From NCBI RefSeq assembly GCF_029223485.1, contig NZ_JARHTP010000006.1:1-64000 (forward strand): a DNA stretch of 64,000 nucleotides, written 5' to 3'. Position 1 is the stretch's first letter, and each line of letters opens with the position of its first letter. Source of the DNA: Streptomyces coacervatus. Its GTDB lineage: Bacteria; Actinomycetota; Actinomycetes; Streptomycetales; Streptomycetaceae. The notes under the pieces were generated by a model. The model ran no database searches and was not told the origin of the DNA. It saw only the letters and a program-made list of their open reading frames with translations. The position numbers were made by a program, and so were the translations under genes. This document shows positions 43,180 to 50,679 of this stretch, piece after piece.

Positions 43180-44470
43180 CCGAGACCGTGACCTTCTGGT
43201 CGTTGTTCAGCTCAGTCACCAGCGTCTTGACCTTCGCCTTGTCCCAGACGAGGTTGCCGCCCGTCGAGCCGGAGATCGGCATGTTCATCGACGTACCGTC
43301 ACCGCCGCTGACGCCCTTCATCGCCCAGAACATGGACGCCAGGTCCCACAGGCTCATGTCCTTGTCGACGGTGAGCGAGTCCAGACCCGCACCCATCGTC
43401 GGGTACAGCTTGAAGGGGTTGAGGACCGTCGACGGCGTCGCCACCTGGTGCGCCAGCGCGGAGAGGAACTTCTGCTGGTTCTTGGTGCGCTGCAGGTCGG
43501 AGGCGGCAAAAGCGTGCCGGGTACGGACGAAGGCCAGGGCCTGCTCGCCGTTCAGCGTCTGGCTGCCCGCCTTGAAGTCGGCGCCCGAGTACTTGTCCTT
43601 GAAACCCTTGTCGATGTTGATCGTCACGCCGCCGACCGCGTCGACTATGTTCGCGAAGCCGGCGAAGCCGATCTCCACGTAGTGGTCGATGTGCAGTCCC
43701 ATGTTGTACTCGACGGCCCGCACGAGCAGCGTCGGCCCGTCCTCCGCGTAGGCCGCGTTCAGCTTCGTCTGCCGGCCCGTGTTCGGGTAGGTCTTGCCGG
43801 AGGTGGATCCCTTGTACGAGGGGATCGTGACGTTCGAGTCGCGGGGCAGCGATATCAGTGTGTCGCCGCTGTCACCGACGTGCAGGATCATCATCGAGTC
43901 GGTCCGCTTGCCCTCCGCAGACCCGGTGTGCAGCTTCTTCTTCTGGTCGGAGGAGAGCCCGGCCCGGCTGTCGGAGCCGACGATCAGGTAGTTCGTGCCG
44001 GAGCCCGACGACGGCCGGTCGATGACCGTGGACAGGTCGACGTCGCGGTGCAGCTTGCCGTCGGCCCAGAAGTACGTGGCGACCGACGTCACGGTCAGCA
44101 CCGTCACCAGCGTGATCGCCGTCCACTTGATACGGCGCCGCCAGTTCGGCCGGGGCCGCAGGTCGCCGCCCTGGCCGCCGGGGCCGCCGTTCCCGCCGCC
44201 GTACACCTGGCCGGTGTTGTAGCCGTCATAGCCGTCGGCCGCGGAGCCGTCGTCGTAGCCGCCGCCGTACCCCTGGCCGTCGACGTAGTTCGGCTGCTGG
44301 GGAACACGCCCGCCGTACGGCGGCGCGGACGGGCCGGAGCCCCCGTACGCGCCCGAGGCGGGCCGGCGGACCTGCCGCATCGCGCGCGCACCTTCAGGCT
44401 GTGCGCTGCCGCTGCCGCGTCCGTACCGGTTGCGGTTGTCGTCGGACCATGCCTCGGGCCAATCGTTCAT
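43172..44470 (-). CDS. LCP family protein 6
   Basis: 432 residues from ATG 44470 (MNDWPEAWSDDNRNRYGRG); the longer reading from 44551 lacks support. The cytoplasmic N terminus (~1-115) is Gly/Tyr/Asp-rich low complexity (GYGGGYDDGSAADGYDGYN), unlike the Arg/Pro tails of the other paralogues. Transmembrane helix ~117-140, LCP domain ~165-400 (NYLIVGSDSRAGLS, TDSMMILHVGDSGD, SLPRDSNVTIP); no LytR_C domain. The only LCP gene here on the minus strand, overlapping the HAD gene and divergent from a thioesterase. Confidence 0.94.
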   Translation of the reverse strand: MNDWPEAWSDDNRNRYGRGSGSAQPEGARAMRQVRRPASGAYGGSGPSAPPYGGRVPQQPNYVDGQGYGGGYDDGSAADGYDGYNTGQVYGGGNGGPGGQGGDLRPRPNWRRRIKWTAITLVTVLTVTSVATYFWADGKLHRDVDLSTVIDRPSSGSGTNYLIVGSDSRAGLSSDQKKKLHTGSAEGKRTDSMMILHVGDSGDTLISLPRDSNVTIPSYKGSTSGKTYPNTGRQTKLNAAYAEDGPTLLVRAVEYNMGLHIDHYVEIGFAGFANIVDAVGGVTINIDKGFKDKYSGADFKAGSQTLNGEQALAFVRTRHAFAASDLQRTKNQQKFLSALAHQVATPSTVLNPFKLYPTMGAGLDSLTVDKDMSLWDLASMFWAMKGVSGGDGTSMNMPISGSTGGNLVWDKAKVKTLVTELNNDQKVTVSGD

Positions 44471-44589
44471 GGGCCTTAGTGTGCAGGGAGCGGCCATGCC
44501 CTTTACAAGGGTCGTAGGAAAATCAGGGCACTGCTGTTGCGAACCCAACACAAAGTCCGCAGATGTCGCCTCGGCATAAGGTGGAGGCC

Positions 44590-45174
44590 ATGACAGACCA
44601 GGCCCCCGCCGCGGAATCGGGTACTCAAGACGTCTCGGACATAGCGGGTGGGCCGGGCATTCCGGGCAAGCCCACCTCGGCTTCCCGGACCACGCTCAGC
44701 CACATCATGACCCACAACGACACCAACCTTCTGGGTACGGTGCACGGCGGCGTGATCATGAAGCTGGTGGACGACGCGGCGGGCGCGGTGGCCGGGCGGC
44801 ACAGCGGCGGACCCGCCGTCACGGCCTCGATGGACGAGATGGCCTTCCTGGAGCCGGTCCGCGTCGGCGACCTGGTCCACGTCAAGGCGCAGGTCAACTG
44901 GACCGGCCGGACCTCGATGGAGGTGGGGGTCCGGGTCCTGGCCGAGCGCTGGAACGAGTCGGCCCCGCCCACCCAGGTCGGCTCCGCGTATCTCGTCTTC
45001 GCGGCTGTCGACGCCGACGGCAGGCCGCGCCGGGTGCCGCCGGTCCTCCCGGAGACGGAGAAGGACAAGCGGCGGTACGAGGAGGCGCAGATCCGGCGGA
45101 CGCACCGGCTGGCGCGGCGGCGGGAGATCGTGGAGCTGCGGGCGAGGCGGGCGGCGGACGGGCTCGACGACTGA
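44590..45174 (+). CDS. Acyl-CoA thioesterase (hot-dog fold)
   Basis: 194 residues from ATG 44590, preceded by GGTGGAGG. Hot-dog domain ~30-150 with HIMTHNDTNLLGTVHGGVIMKLVDDAAG, the motif of the YciA/Acot-type family (Asn and Asp/Gly loop at the active site), and TASMDEMAFLEPVRVGDLVH. It hydrolyses acyl-CoA to free acid and CoA. The C-terminal 45 residues are Arg/Glu-rich helix. It converges with the acyl-CoA dehydrogenase gene across a shared terminator; both belong to acyl-CoA metabolism. Confidence 0.92.
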   Translation: MTDQAPAAESGTQDVSDIAGGPGIPGKPTSASRTTLSHIMTHNDTNLLGTVHGGVIMKLVDDAAGAVAGRHSGGPAVTASMDEMAFLEPVRVGDLVHVKAQVNWTGRTSMEVGVRVLAERWNESAPPTQVGSAYLVFAAVDADGRPRRVPPVLPETEKDKRRYEEAQIRRTHRLARRREIVELRARRAADGLDD

Positions 45175-45205
45175 GCCGGAAGCAACGACTGAGCCAGAAC
45201 GCACG

Positions 45206-45239
45206 ACGGCCCCCGGCAGAAGAAGACGCCGGGGGCCGT
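45206..45239. terminator. Bidirectional terminator between thioesterase and acyl-CoA dehydrogenase genes
   Basis: ACGGCCCCCGGC (45206-45217) / GCCGGGGGCCGT (45228-45239), perfect 12-bp stem, 10-nt loop, between two converging genes. Confidence 0.85.
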
Positions 45240-45256
45240 ACCGTGCGCGAGGAGTC

Positions 45257-46414
45257 CTACGGCAGGTTCCGCGCCATCACGATCCGCTGGACCTGGTTCG
45301 TACCCTCGTAGATCTGCGTGATCTTCGCGTCGCGCATCATGCGCTCCACCGGGTAGTCACGGGTGTAGCCATAACCGCCGAGCAGCTGCACCGCGTCCGT
45401 GGTGACCTCCATCGCCACGTCCGACGCGAAGCACTTCGCGGCTGCGCCCTGGAAGGTCAGGTCCTTGTCGCCGCGCTCCGAGGCCGCCGCGGCCTGGTAC
45501 GTCAGGGCGCGTGCGGCCGTGACCTTCATCGCCATGTCGGCCAGCATGAACTGGATGCCCTGGAAGTCGGCGATCGGCTTGCCGAACTGCTTGCGCTCCT
45601 GGACATAGCCCTTGGCGTAGTCGAGGGCGCCCTGGGCGACACCGAGGGCCTGGGCGGCGATGGTGATGCGGGTGTGGTCGAGGGTCTTCATCGCCGTGGC
45701 GAAGCCGGTGCCCTCCTCGCCGATCATGCGGTCGACGGGGATGCGGACGTTGTCGAGGTAGACCTCGCGGGTCGGGGAGCCCTTGATGCCGAGCTTCTTC
45801 TCCGGGGCGCCGAAGGAGACGCCCTCGTCCGACTTCTCGACGACGAAGGCCGAGATGCCCTTCGAGCGCTTCGAGGGGTCCGTCACCGCCATCACCGTGT
45901 AGTACTCGCTGACGCCCGCGTTGGTGATCCAGCGCTTCACGCCGTTCAGGACGTAGTGGTCGCCGTCGCGGACCGCCTTCGTCTTCATGCCGGCCGCGTC
46001 GGAGCCCGCGTCGGGCTCGGAGAGGCAGTACGAGAACATCCCGTCGCCCTTGGCGAGCGGGGACATGTACTTCTTCTTCAGCTCCTCGGAGCCCGAGAGG
46101 ATCACGGGGAGGGAGCCGAGCTTGTTCACGGCCGGGATCAGGGAGGACGAGACGCAGACGCGCGCCACCTCCTCGATCACGATCACGGTGGCCAGCGCGT
46201 CCGCGCCCGCGCCGCCGTACTCCTCGGGGATGTGCACCGCATGCAGGTCGTTCGCGACCAGGGCCTCCAGGGCCTCCTGCGGGAAGCGGGCCTCCTCGTC
46301 CACCGCGGCGGCGTACGGCGCGATCTTCGCCTCGGCCAGCGAACGGATCGCGTCGCGGAGCATGTCGTGCTCCTCGGACGGGCGGTACAGGTCGAAGTCA
46401 GCCGATCCGGCCAA
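45257..46414 (-). CDS. Acyl-CoA dehydrogenase
   Basis: 385 residues from TTG 46414 (read Met), with GGAG about 12 nt upstream. FAD enzyme of beta-oxidation or branched amino-acid breakdown: FSYCLSEPDAGSDAAGMKTKA (FAD/substrate loop), RWITNAGVSEYYTVMA, GKPIADFQGIQFMLADMAMK and the catalytic Glu in QIYEGTNQVQRIVMARNL near residue 369, the short-chain/butyryl-type position. Chain-length preference cannot be read. A TTAC-CGTTAA-GTAA palindrome lies 52 bp upstream of the start. Divergent from UDP-glucose dehydrogenase. Confidence 0.93.
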   Translation of the reverse strand: MAGSADFDLYRPSEEHDMLRDAIRSLAEAKIAPYAAAVDEEARFPQEALEALVANDLHAVHIPEEYGGAGADALATVIVIEEVARVCVSSSLIPAVNKLGSLPVILSGSEELKKKYMSPLAKGDGMFSYCLSEPDAGSDAAGMKTKAVRDGDHYVLNGVKRWITNAGVSEYYTVMAVTDPSKRSKGISAFVVEKSDEGVSFGAPEKKLGIKGSPTREVYLDNVRIPVDRMIGEEGTGFATAMKTLDHTRITIAAQALGVAQGALDYAKGYVQERKQFGKPIADFQGIQFMLADMAMKVTAARALTYQAAAASERGDKDLTFQGAAAKCFASDVAMEVTTDAVQLLGGYGYTRDYPVERMMRDAKITQIYEGTNQVQRIVMARNLP

Positions 46415-46465
46415 GGTTTCTCACGCTCCAAGGACGCTTCTGACGCACTGTGGTGATGGCGCTAA

Positions 46466-46479
46466 TTACCGTTAAGTAA
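46466..46479. promoter_or_regulatory. Palindromic operator candidate
   Basis: TTAC-CGTTAA-GTAA in an AT-rich patch (about 46460-46490) between the divergent acyl-CoA dehydrogenase and UDP-glucose dehydrogenase genes. TetR-type regulators of acyl-CoA genes use sites of this kind; the regulator is unknown. Confidence 0.45.
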
Positions 46480-46626
46480 CTCAAATTTTAGGGGGCGGCC
46501 CACGGGAGTGATACGTGAGCTTGGCGACAGCGGGCAAGCTGCCCGTAAGTTGCCCGTGGGAAGCCCTTCGAACGCCCCGGATATGCTCGGGCAGCGCAGC
46601 AAACTCCGTACCCGTCTGGAGCACCC

Positions 46627-47970
46627 ATGAGCCTCAAGATCACCGTGATCGGCACCGGCTACCTCGGCGCCACGCACGCCGCGGCCATGGCCGAGCTGGG
46701 CTTCGAGGTGCTCGCCCTGGACATCGTGCGGGAGAAGATCGAGAAGCTGGAGCGCGGCGAGGCCCCCATGTTCGAGCCGGGGCTCGACGAGCTGCTGCGC
46801 AAGCATGTCGCCGGGTTCGAGGGGTCCACCGGGCGGCTCCGCTTCAGCATGGACTGGGCCGAGGTCGGGGCCTTCGGCGACGTCCACTTCCTGTGCATCA
46901 ACACCCCGCAGAAGCACGGCGAGTACGCCTGCGACATGTCGTACGTCGATGCCGCCTTCGCTTCCCTGGCCCCGCATCTGACCGGGCCCGCGCTCGTCGT
47001 CGGCAAGTCGACCGTGCCCGTCGGTTCCGCCGACCGGCTCGCCCGCTACCTCGCCGAGAACGCCCCCGCCGGCGAGGACGCCGAGCTGGCCTGGAACCCG
47101 GAGTTCCTGCGCGAGGGCTTCGCCGTCGACGACACGCTGCACCCCGACCGGCTCGTGGTCGGCGTGCGCAGCGAGCGGGCCGAGAAGCTGCTGCGCGAGG
47201 TGTACGCGACGCCCATCGCCGAGGGGACGCCGTTCGTCGTCACGGACTTCCCGACCGCCGAGTTGGTGAAGACCTCCGCCAACTCCTTCCTCGCCACCAA
47301 GATCTCCTTCATCAACGCGATGGCGGAGATGTGCGAGGCGTCCGGCGGCGATGTCGCCAAGCTCGCCGAGGCCATCGGGTACGACGACCGGATCGGGAAG
47401 AAGTTCCTGCGGGCCGGCATCGGCTTCGGCGGCGGCTGTCTGCCCAAGGACATCCGGGCGTTCATGGCGCGCGCCGGTGAGCTCGGCGCCGACCAGGCGC
47501 TGACCTTCCTGCGCGAGATCGACTCCATCAACATGCGCCAGCGCGGGCAGATGGTGGAGCTGGCCCGGCAGGTGCTCGGCGGCGGCCCCTTCCTGGGCAA
47601 GCGGGTCGCGGTGCTCGGCGCCACGTTCAAGCCCGACTCGGACGACGTACGGGACTCCCCCGCGCTGAACGTCGCCGGGCAGATCCACCTCCAGGGCGGC
47701 CAGGTCACGGTCTACGACCCCAAGGGCATGGACAACGCCCGCAAGGTCTTCCCGACGCTCGGCTACGCCGACACCGCGATCGAGGCCGTGCGGGGCGCCC
47801 ATGTCGTACTGCACCTGACGGAGTGGCGGGAGTTCCGCGAGCTGGACCCGGCGGCGCTGGGCGAGGTCGTGGCGGACCCGGTGATCCTTGACGGGCGCAA
47901 CGCGCTGGACCCCGAGGTGTGGCGGAAGGCCGGATGGACGTACCGGGCGATGGGCCGCCCCACCGCTTAG
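46627..47970 (+). CDS. UDP-glucose 6-dehydrogenase
   Basis: 447 residues from ATG 46627. It oxidises UDP-glucose twice with NAD+ to UDP-glucuronate. Rossmann motif IGTGYLGATHAAAMAELGF at the N terminus, FLCINTPQK, VVGKSTVPVGSADRL, NPEFLREGFAVDD, then the catalytic Cys271 in GFGGGCLPKDIRAF, and the C-terminal domain (~320-447) with GATFKPDSDDVRDSPAL. UDP-mannose/UDP-GlcNAc dehydrogenases are close relatives, but NPEFLREG and GGGCLPKD fit UDP-glucose. Likely supplies glucuronate for envelope glycans. A strong bidirectional terminator follows. Confidence 0.94.
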   Translation: MSLKITVIGTGYLGATHAAAMAELGFEVLALDIVREKIEKLERGEAPMFEPGLDELLRKHVAGFEGSTGRLRFSMDWAEVGAFGDVHFLCINTPQKHGEYACDMSYVDAAFASLAPHLTGPALVVGKSTVPVGSADRLARYLAENAPAGEDAELAWNPEFLREGFAVDDTLHPDRLVVGVRSERAEKLLREVYATPIAEGTPFVVTDFPTAELVKTSANSFLATKISFINAMAEMCEASGGDVAKLAEAIGYDDRIGKKFLRAGIGFGGGCLPKDIRAFMARAGELGADQALTFLREIDSINMRQRGQMVELARQVLGGGPFLGKRVAVLGATFKPDSDDVRDSPALNVAGQIHLQGGQVTVYDPKGMDNARKVFPTLGYADTAIEAVRGAHVVLHLTEWREFRELDPAALGEVVADPVILDGRNALDPEVWRKAGWTYRAMGRPTA

Positions 47971-47994
47971 CCGCGAAGGACCTCAGACGCGAAC

Positions 47995-48035
47995 GACGCC
48001 GGTTCGGCCGAGGCTCAGTCGGCCGAACCGGCGTC
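47995..48035. terminator. Strong bidirectional terminator
   Basis: 17-bp perfect stem GACGCCGGTTCGGCCGA (47995-48011) / reverse complement (48019-48035), 7-nt loop, then TTGTT. Between UDP-glucose dehydrogenase and the convergent CGNR gene. Confidence 0.9.
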
Positions 48036-48088
48036 TTGTTGCATTCTGCACCACCGGCCCGTGCCACGGCCGGTGAACCACATCTGAA

Positions 48089-48589
48089 CTACTTCGCCCG
48101 ATACCGGCGCATCTTCGCGCGCGCCCCGCACACCTGCATGGAGCACCAGCGGCCGCGTCCGGCCGGGCTGCGGTCGTAGTACGCCCAGTGACAGGTGACC
48201 GCCTCGCAGGCCTTCAGCCTGGTCCAGGTGCCCGCCACCAGCGCCTCGGCGACGGCGGCAGCGATACGGGAGAGCAGGGGGCGTACGTCCGCCGGGGCGA
48301 GCGCGGCCGAGCCGTCCTGTTCGTCGACCGTCAGCACCAGGGGCGCCTTCGCCAACAGGTCCCCCAGCGGGGTCACCTCGCGGTGCGGCTGGTGGCCGGC
48401 GTGGGCGAGCAGGGCCGCACGCAGGGACTCGCGCAGCTCACGGGCGCGCGGCAGCTCGTCCGCCGCGAGACCGAAGCGGGCCCGGCCTTCCGCCGTGTCC
48501 AGCGAGTCGGCGCCGGACTCGATGTCCAGCGTGTTCACCAGGGACTCGACCAGGACCAGGCCCCCCGGTGCGGCCGATCTCTCACTCAT
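48089..48589 (-). CDS. ABATE/CGNR zinc-finger domain protein (probable regulator)
   Basis: 166 residues from ATG 48589. N-terminal ABATE-like helical domain (~10-110: LVESLVNTLDIESGADSLDT) and a C-terminal CGNR zinc finger (~125-166): CEAVTCHWAYYD ... RWCSMQVCGARAKMRRYR. The namesake motif reads CGAR instead of CGNR. CGNR proteins are thought to be stress-linked transcription factors. A perfect inverted repeat lies between this gene and the divergent VOC gene pair, suggesting local control. Confidence 0.88.
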   Translation of the reverse strand: MSERSAAPGGLVLVESLVNTLDIESGADSLDTAEGRARFGLAADELPRARELRESLRAALLAHAGHQPHREVTPLGDLLAKAPLVLTVDEQDGSAALAPADVRPLLSRIAAAVAEALVAGTWTRLKACEAVTCHWAYYDRSPAGRGRWCSMQVCGARAKMRRYRAK

Positions 48590-48621
48590 GCTTGCGACGT
48601 TACCTCCAATGCGGCAGCATG

Positions 48622-48636
48622 CAGTAACCGTTACTG
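48622..48636. promoter_or_regulatory. Candidate operator between CGNR and VOC genes
   Basis: CAGTAA-CCG-TTACTG, perfect 6-3-6 inverted repeat, followed by an imperfect GTTAATCCC...GGGTAAC repeat (48637-48658). It is placed 33 bp from both starts of the divergent genes (48589 and 48670). Confidence 0.6.
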
Positions 48637-48669
48637 GTTAATCCCTTCTATGGGTAACAGGAGGAAGTC

Positions 48670-49035
48670 ATGGCTCTCGCCAAGCTGGGCGTCGTCGTCC
48701 TGGACTGTCCCGACCCGCGCGCGCTGGCCGGTTTCTACGCCGAGGTGCTGGGCGGCACGGTGGAGGACGAGGACGGAGGGGAGTGGGTCGACCTGAAGGT
48801 GCCCGGCGGACAGTCGCTCGCCTTCCAGGCCGCGCCCGGATTCACGGCCCCGCAGTGGCCTGCCCCGGACCACTCGCAGCAGTTCCATCTGGACCTGACC
48901 GTCGAGGACCTGGACGCGGCCGAGGCGGGCGTGCTGGCGCTCGGCGCGAAGCCGCTGGACGCCGGGGACCGCTCGCGCACCTGGCGTGTGTATGCGGACC
49001 CGGCGGGGCACCCGTTCTGTCTCTGCGCCTGCTGA
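48670..49035 (+). CDS. VOC (glyoxalase/bleomycin-resistance) family protein 1
   Basis: 121 residues from ATG 48670, with AGGAGG nearby. Two beta-alpha-beta-beta-beta modules: LGVVVLDCPDPRALAGFYAEVLGG at the N terminus and QQFHLDLTVEDLDAAEAGVLALGA in the second half; DPAGHPFCLC at the C terminus carries the usual metal-side Glu/Cys region. Substrate unknown; this branch is annotated as glyoxalase-like. It is followed within 16 nt by a second, similar VOC gene, so the two are one transcript and a local duplication. Confidence 0.9.
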   Translation: MALAKLGVVVLDCPDPRALAGFYAEVLGGTVEDEDGGEWVDLKVPGGQSLAFQAAPGFTAPQWPAPDHSQQFHLDLTVEDLDAAEAGVLALGAKPLDAGDRSRTWRVYADPAGHPFCLCAC

Positions 49036-49051
49036 ACAAGGAGGAACCGTC

Positions 49052-49450
49052 GTGACCGTGGCACGCTTCCGCTCCGTCGTGCTCGACTGCCCCGACCCGC
49101 TCCCGCTCGCCCGCTTCTACGCCGCTGTCGCGGGCGGTACGCCCGACGAGGTGGACGCCGACTGGGTCGTACTCGACATCCCCGGCGGACCCAGGCTCGC
49201 CTTCCAGCGGGCGGAGGACTTCACACCGCCCGAGTGGCCGCGCGCGGACCGCAACTCGCAGCAGTTCCACCTCGACTTCGACGCCGGGGCGACCTGGGCG
49301 GAGATCGACGCGGCGCACGAGAGGGTGCTGGCGCTGGGCGCGCGGCCGCTGGATCTGGAGGACCGGGAGAAGAAGGACTTCCTGGTGTACGCCGATCCGG
49401 CGGGGCATCCGTTCTGCCTCTGCCGGATCGAGCCCGCCCACCGCGTCTGA
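49052..49450 (+). CDS. VOC family protein 2
   Basis: 132 residues from GTG 49052, preceded by AAGGAGG; readings from 48986 overlap VOC 1 and are rejected. Same architecture as VOC 1 (FRSVVLDCPDPLPLARFYAAVAGG, QQFHLDFDAGATWAEIDAAHER, YADPAGHPFCLCRIE). Both copies keep DPAGHPFCLC. Convergent with the dipeptidase genes. Confidence 0.9.
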   Translation: MTVARFRSVVLDCPDPLPLARFYAAVAGGTPDEVDADWVVLDIPGGPRLAFQRAEDFTPPEWPRADRNSQQFHLDFDAGATWAEIDAAHERVLALGARPLDLEDREKKDFLVYADPAGHPFCLCRIEPAHRV

Positions 49451-49459
49451 AGGGTCTCG

Positions 49460-50542
49460 TCACCCGTCCACGTCGGCGATCTTCGCTGTCGACGGCTCGC
49501 GGCGCTGCTGGGTGGCGCGGGCCGTGAAGTCGGCGGTGCGCAGCACGCGTTGGACATTGCCCCAGGTCAGCAGGGCGATATCGGGCTCGGACCAGCCGCG
49601 GTGCAGGAGTTCCGCGATGAGGTGCGGGTAGCAGGAGGAGTCGCCGAGGTCCTGGGGGTGGGCGGTGCCGGCGTCGTAGGTGCCGGACAGGCCTACGCAG
49701 TCCGGGCCCGCCACCTCGCGCACATGGTCGAGGTGGTCGGCGACGTCCTGGACGGACGGGCCCGTCTGTTCCGGCGTCAACGGCACCATGCACAGACCCT
49801 TGGCGGCGCCCAGACCGGCAAGCAGGTCGTCGGGGAGGTTGGCGGGGTGGGGGCGCAGGGTGCCGGCGGCGGAGCGGGTGAACAGGACCGGCGCCCTGGA
49901 GACCGCCAGGGCACGGCGGGCGGTGTCCGCGGAGGCTCCGGAGAGGTCGGCGAGGACGCCCAGCCGGTTCATCTCGCGCAGCACCTCCTCGCCGAACCGG
50001 GTGAGCCCGTCCTCGCCGGCCCAGGACACGCCGGACAGGGTGAGGACGCACAGGCCGAGGGTGTGCAGGGCGCGCAGGATGCCGAGGGAGTCGCCGAGCG
50101 CGGCGGCCGCGGCGGGGCCGGGCAGCACGGCGATACGGCCGCAGTTGCGGGCGTCGGTGGCCTGCCCGGCGGTGCAGACGAGACGCAGCCCCTGGGGATG
50201 GGCCCGCACCACGGTGTTCACGAGGTCCAGCTGCTCCAGGGTCCCGGCGACGATCCGGTCCCCGGCGACGCCCTCCGGCAGATGCAGCGACCAGAACAGC
50301 ACACCGACGTGCCCCTCACGCAGCCGCGGCACGTCCGTGTCGACGGCGCTCTCGCCGAGCTCCAGGTCGTACCAGTGCAGGTTCCTGAGGGCACACGGCA
50401 GTCCGTTGTAGCCGTCGGCGACGGGGTGGGCGGCGAGGATGGCGTGGGCACGCTCCAGAGGGGCGGCGCCCGAGGCGGCGACGGGTTTGTAGGGGTCCGG
50501 CAGGCCGTCGAGCTCGCTGGTGTCGTCCTGGAGGTCTGCCAT
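49460..50542 (-). CDS. Membrane dipeptidase (M19) homologue lacking all metal ligands (pseudoenzyme)
   Basis: 360 residues from ATG 50542; longer readings run into the upstream dipeptidase gene. The sequence aligns with the neighbouring dipeptidase along its whole length but has lost each metal ligand: HxD becomes Tyr45-x-Gly47 (ADGYNGLP), the bridging Glu loop MGAEGGH becomes LPGPAAAA, DLSH becomes DLSG, SHSSSR becomes TRSAAG and the DYDG Asp motif becomes TYDA. It cannot be a zinc dipeptidase of this type. The fold may serve as a binding or regulatory partner of the active copy 137 bp upstream. Confidence 0.88.
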   Translation of the reverse strand: MADLQDDTSELDGLPDPYKPVAASGAAPLERAHAILAAHPVADGYNGLPCALRNLHWYDLELGESAVDTDVPRLREGHVGVLFWSLHLPEGVAGDRIVAGTLEQLDLVNTVVRAHPQGLRLVCTAGQATDARNCGRIAVLPGPAAAAALGDSLGILRALHTLGLCVLTLSGVSWAGEDGLTRFGEEVLREMNRLGVLADLSGASADTARRALAVSRAPVLFTRSAAGTLRPHPANLPDDLLAGLGAAKGLCMVPLTPEQTGPSVQDVADHLDHVREVAGPDCVGLSGTYDAGTAHPQDLGDSSCYPHLIAELLHRGWSEPDIALLTWGNVQRVLRTADFTARATQQRREPSTAKIADVDG

Positions 50543-50679
50543 GGCGGGCTCCGTACGTCGTGAATCGTCCCGTGGGGATACGGTCACCGTCGCACGGTCC
50601 GCCCGTCGCGGCACTTTCAGCGGAGCGCCCGGCAGCCCCTGCGCCTCGTGGCAGCGCAGGGACCGCTCGCTCGTGCCGG

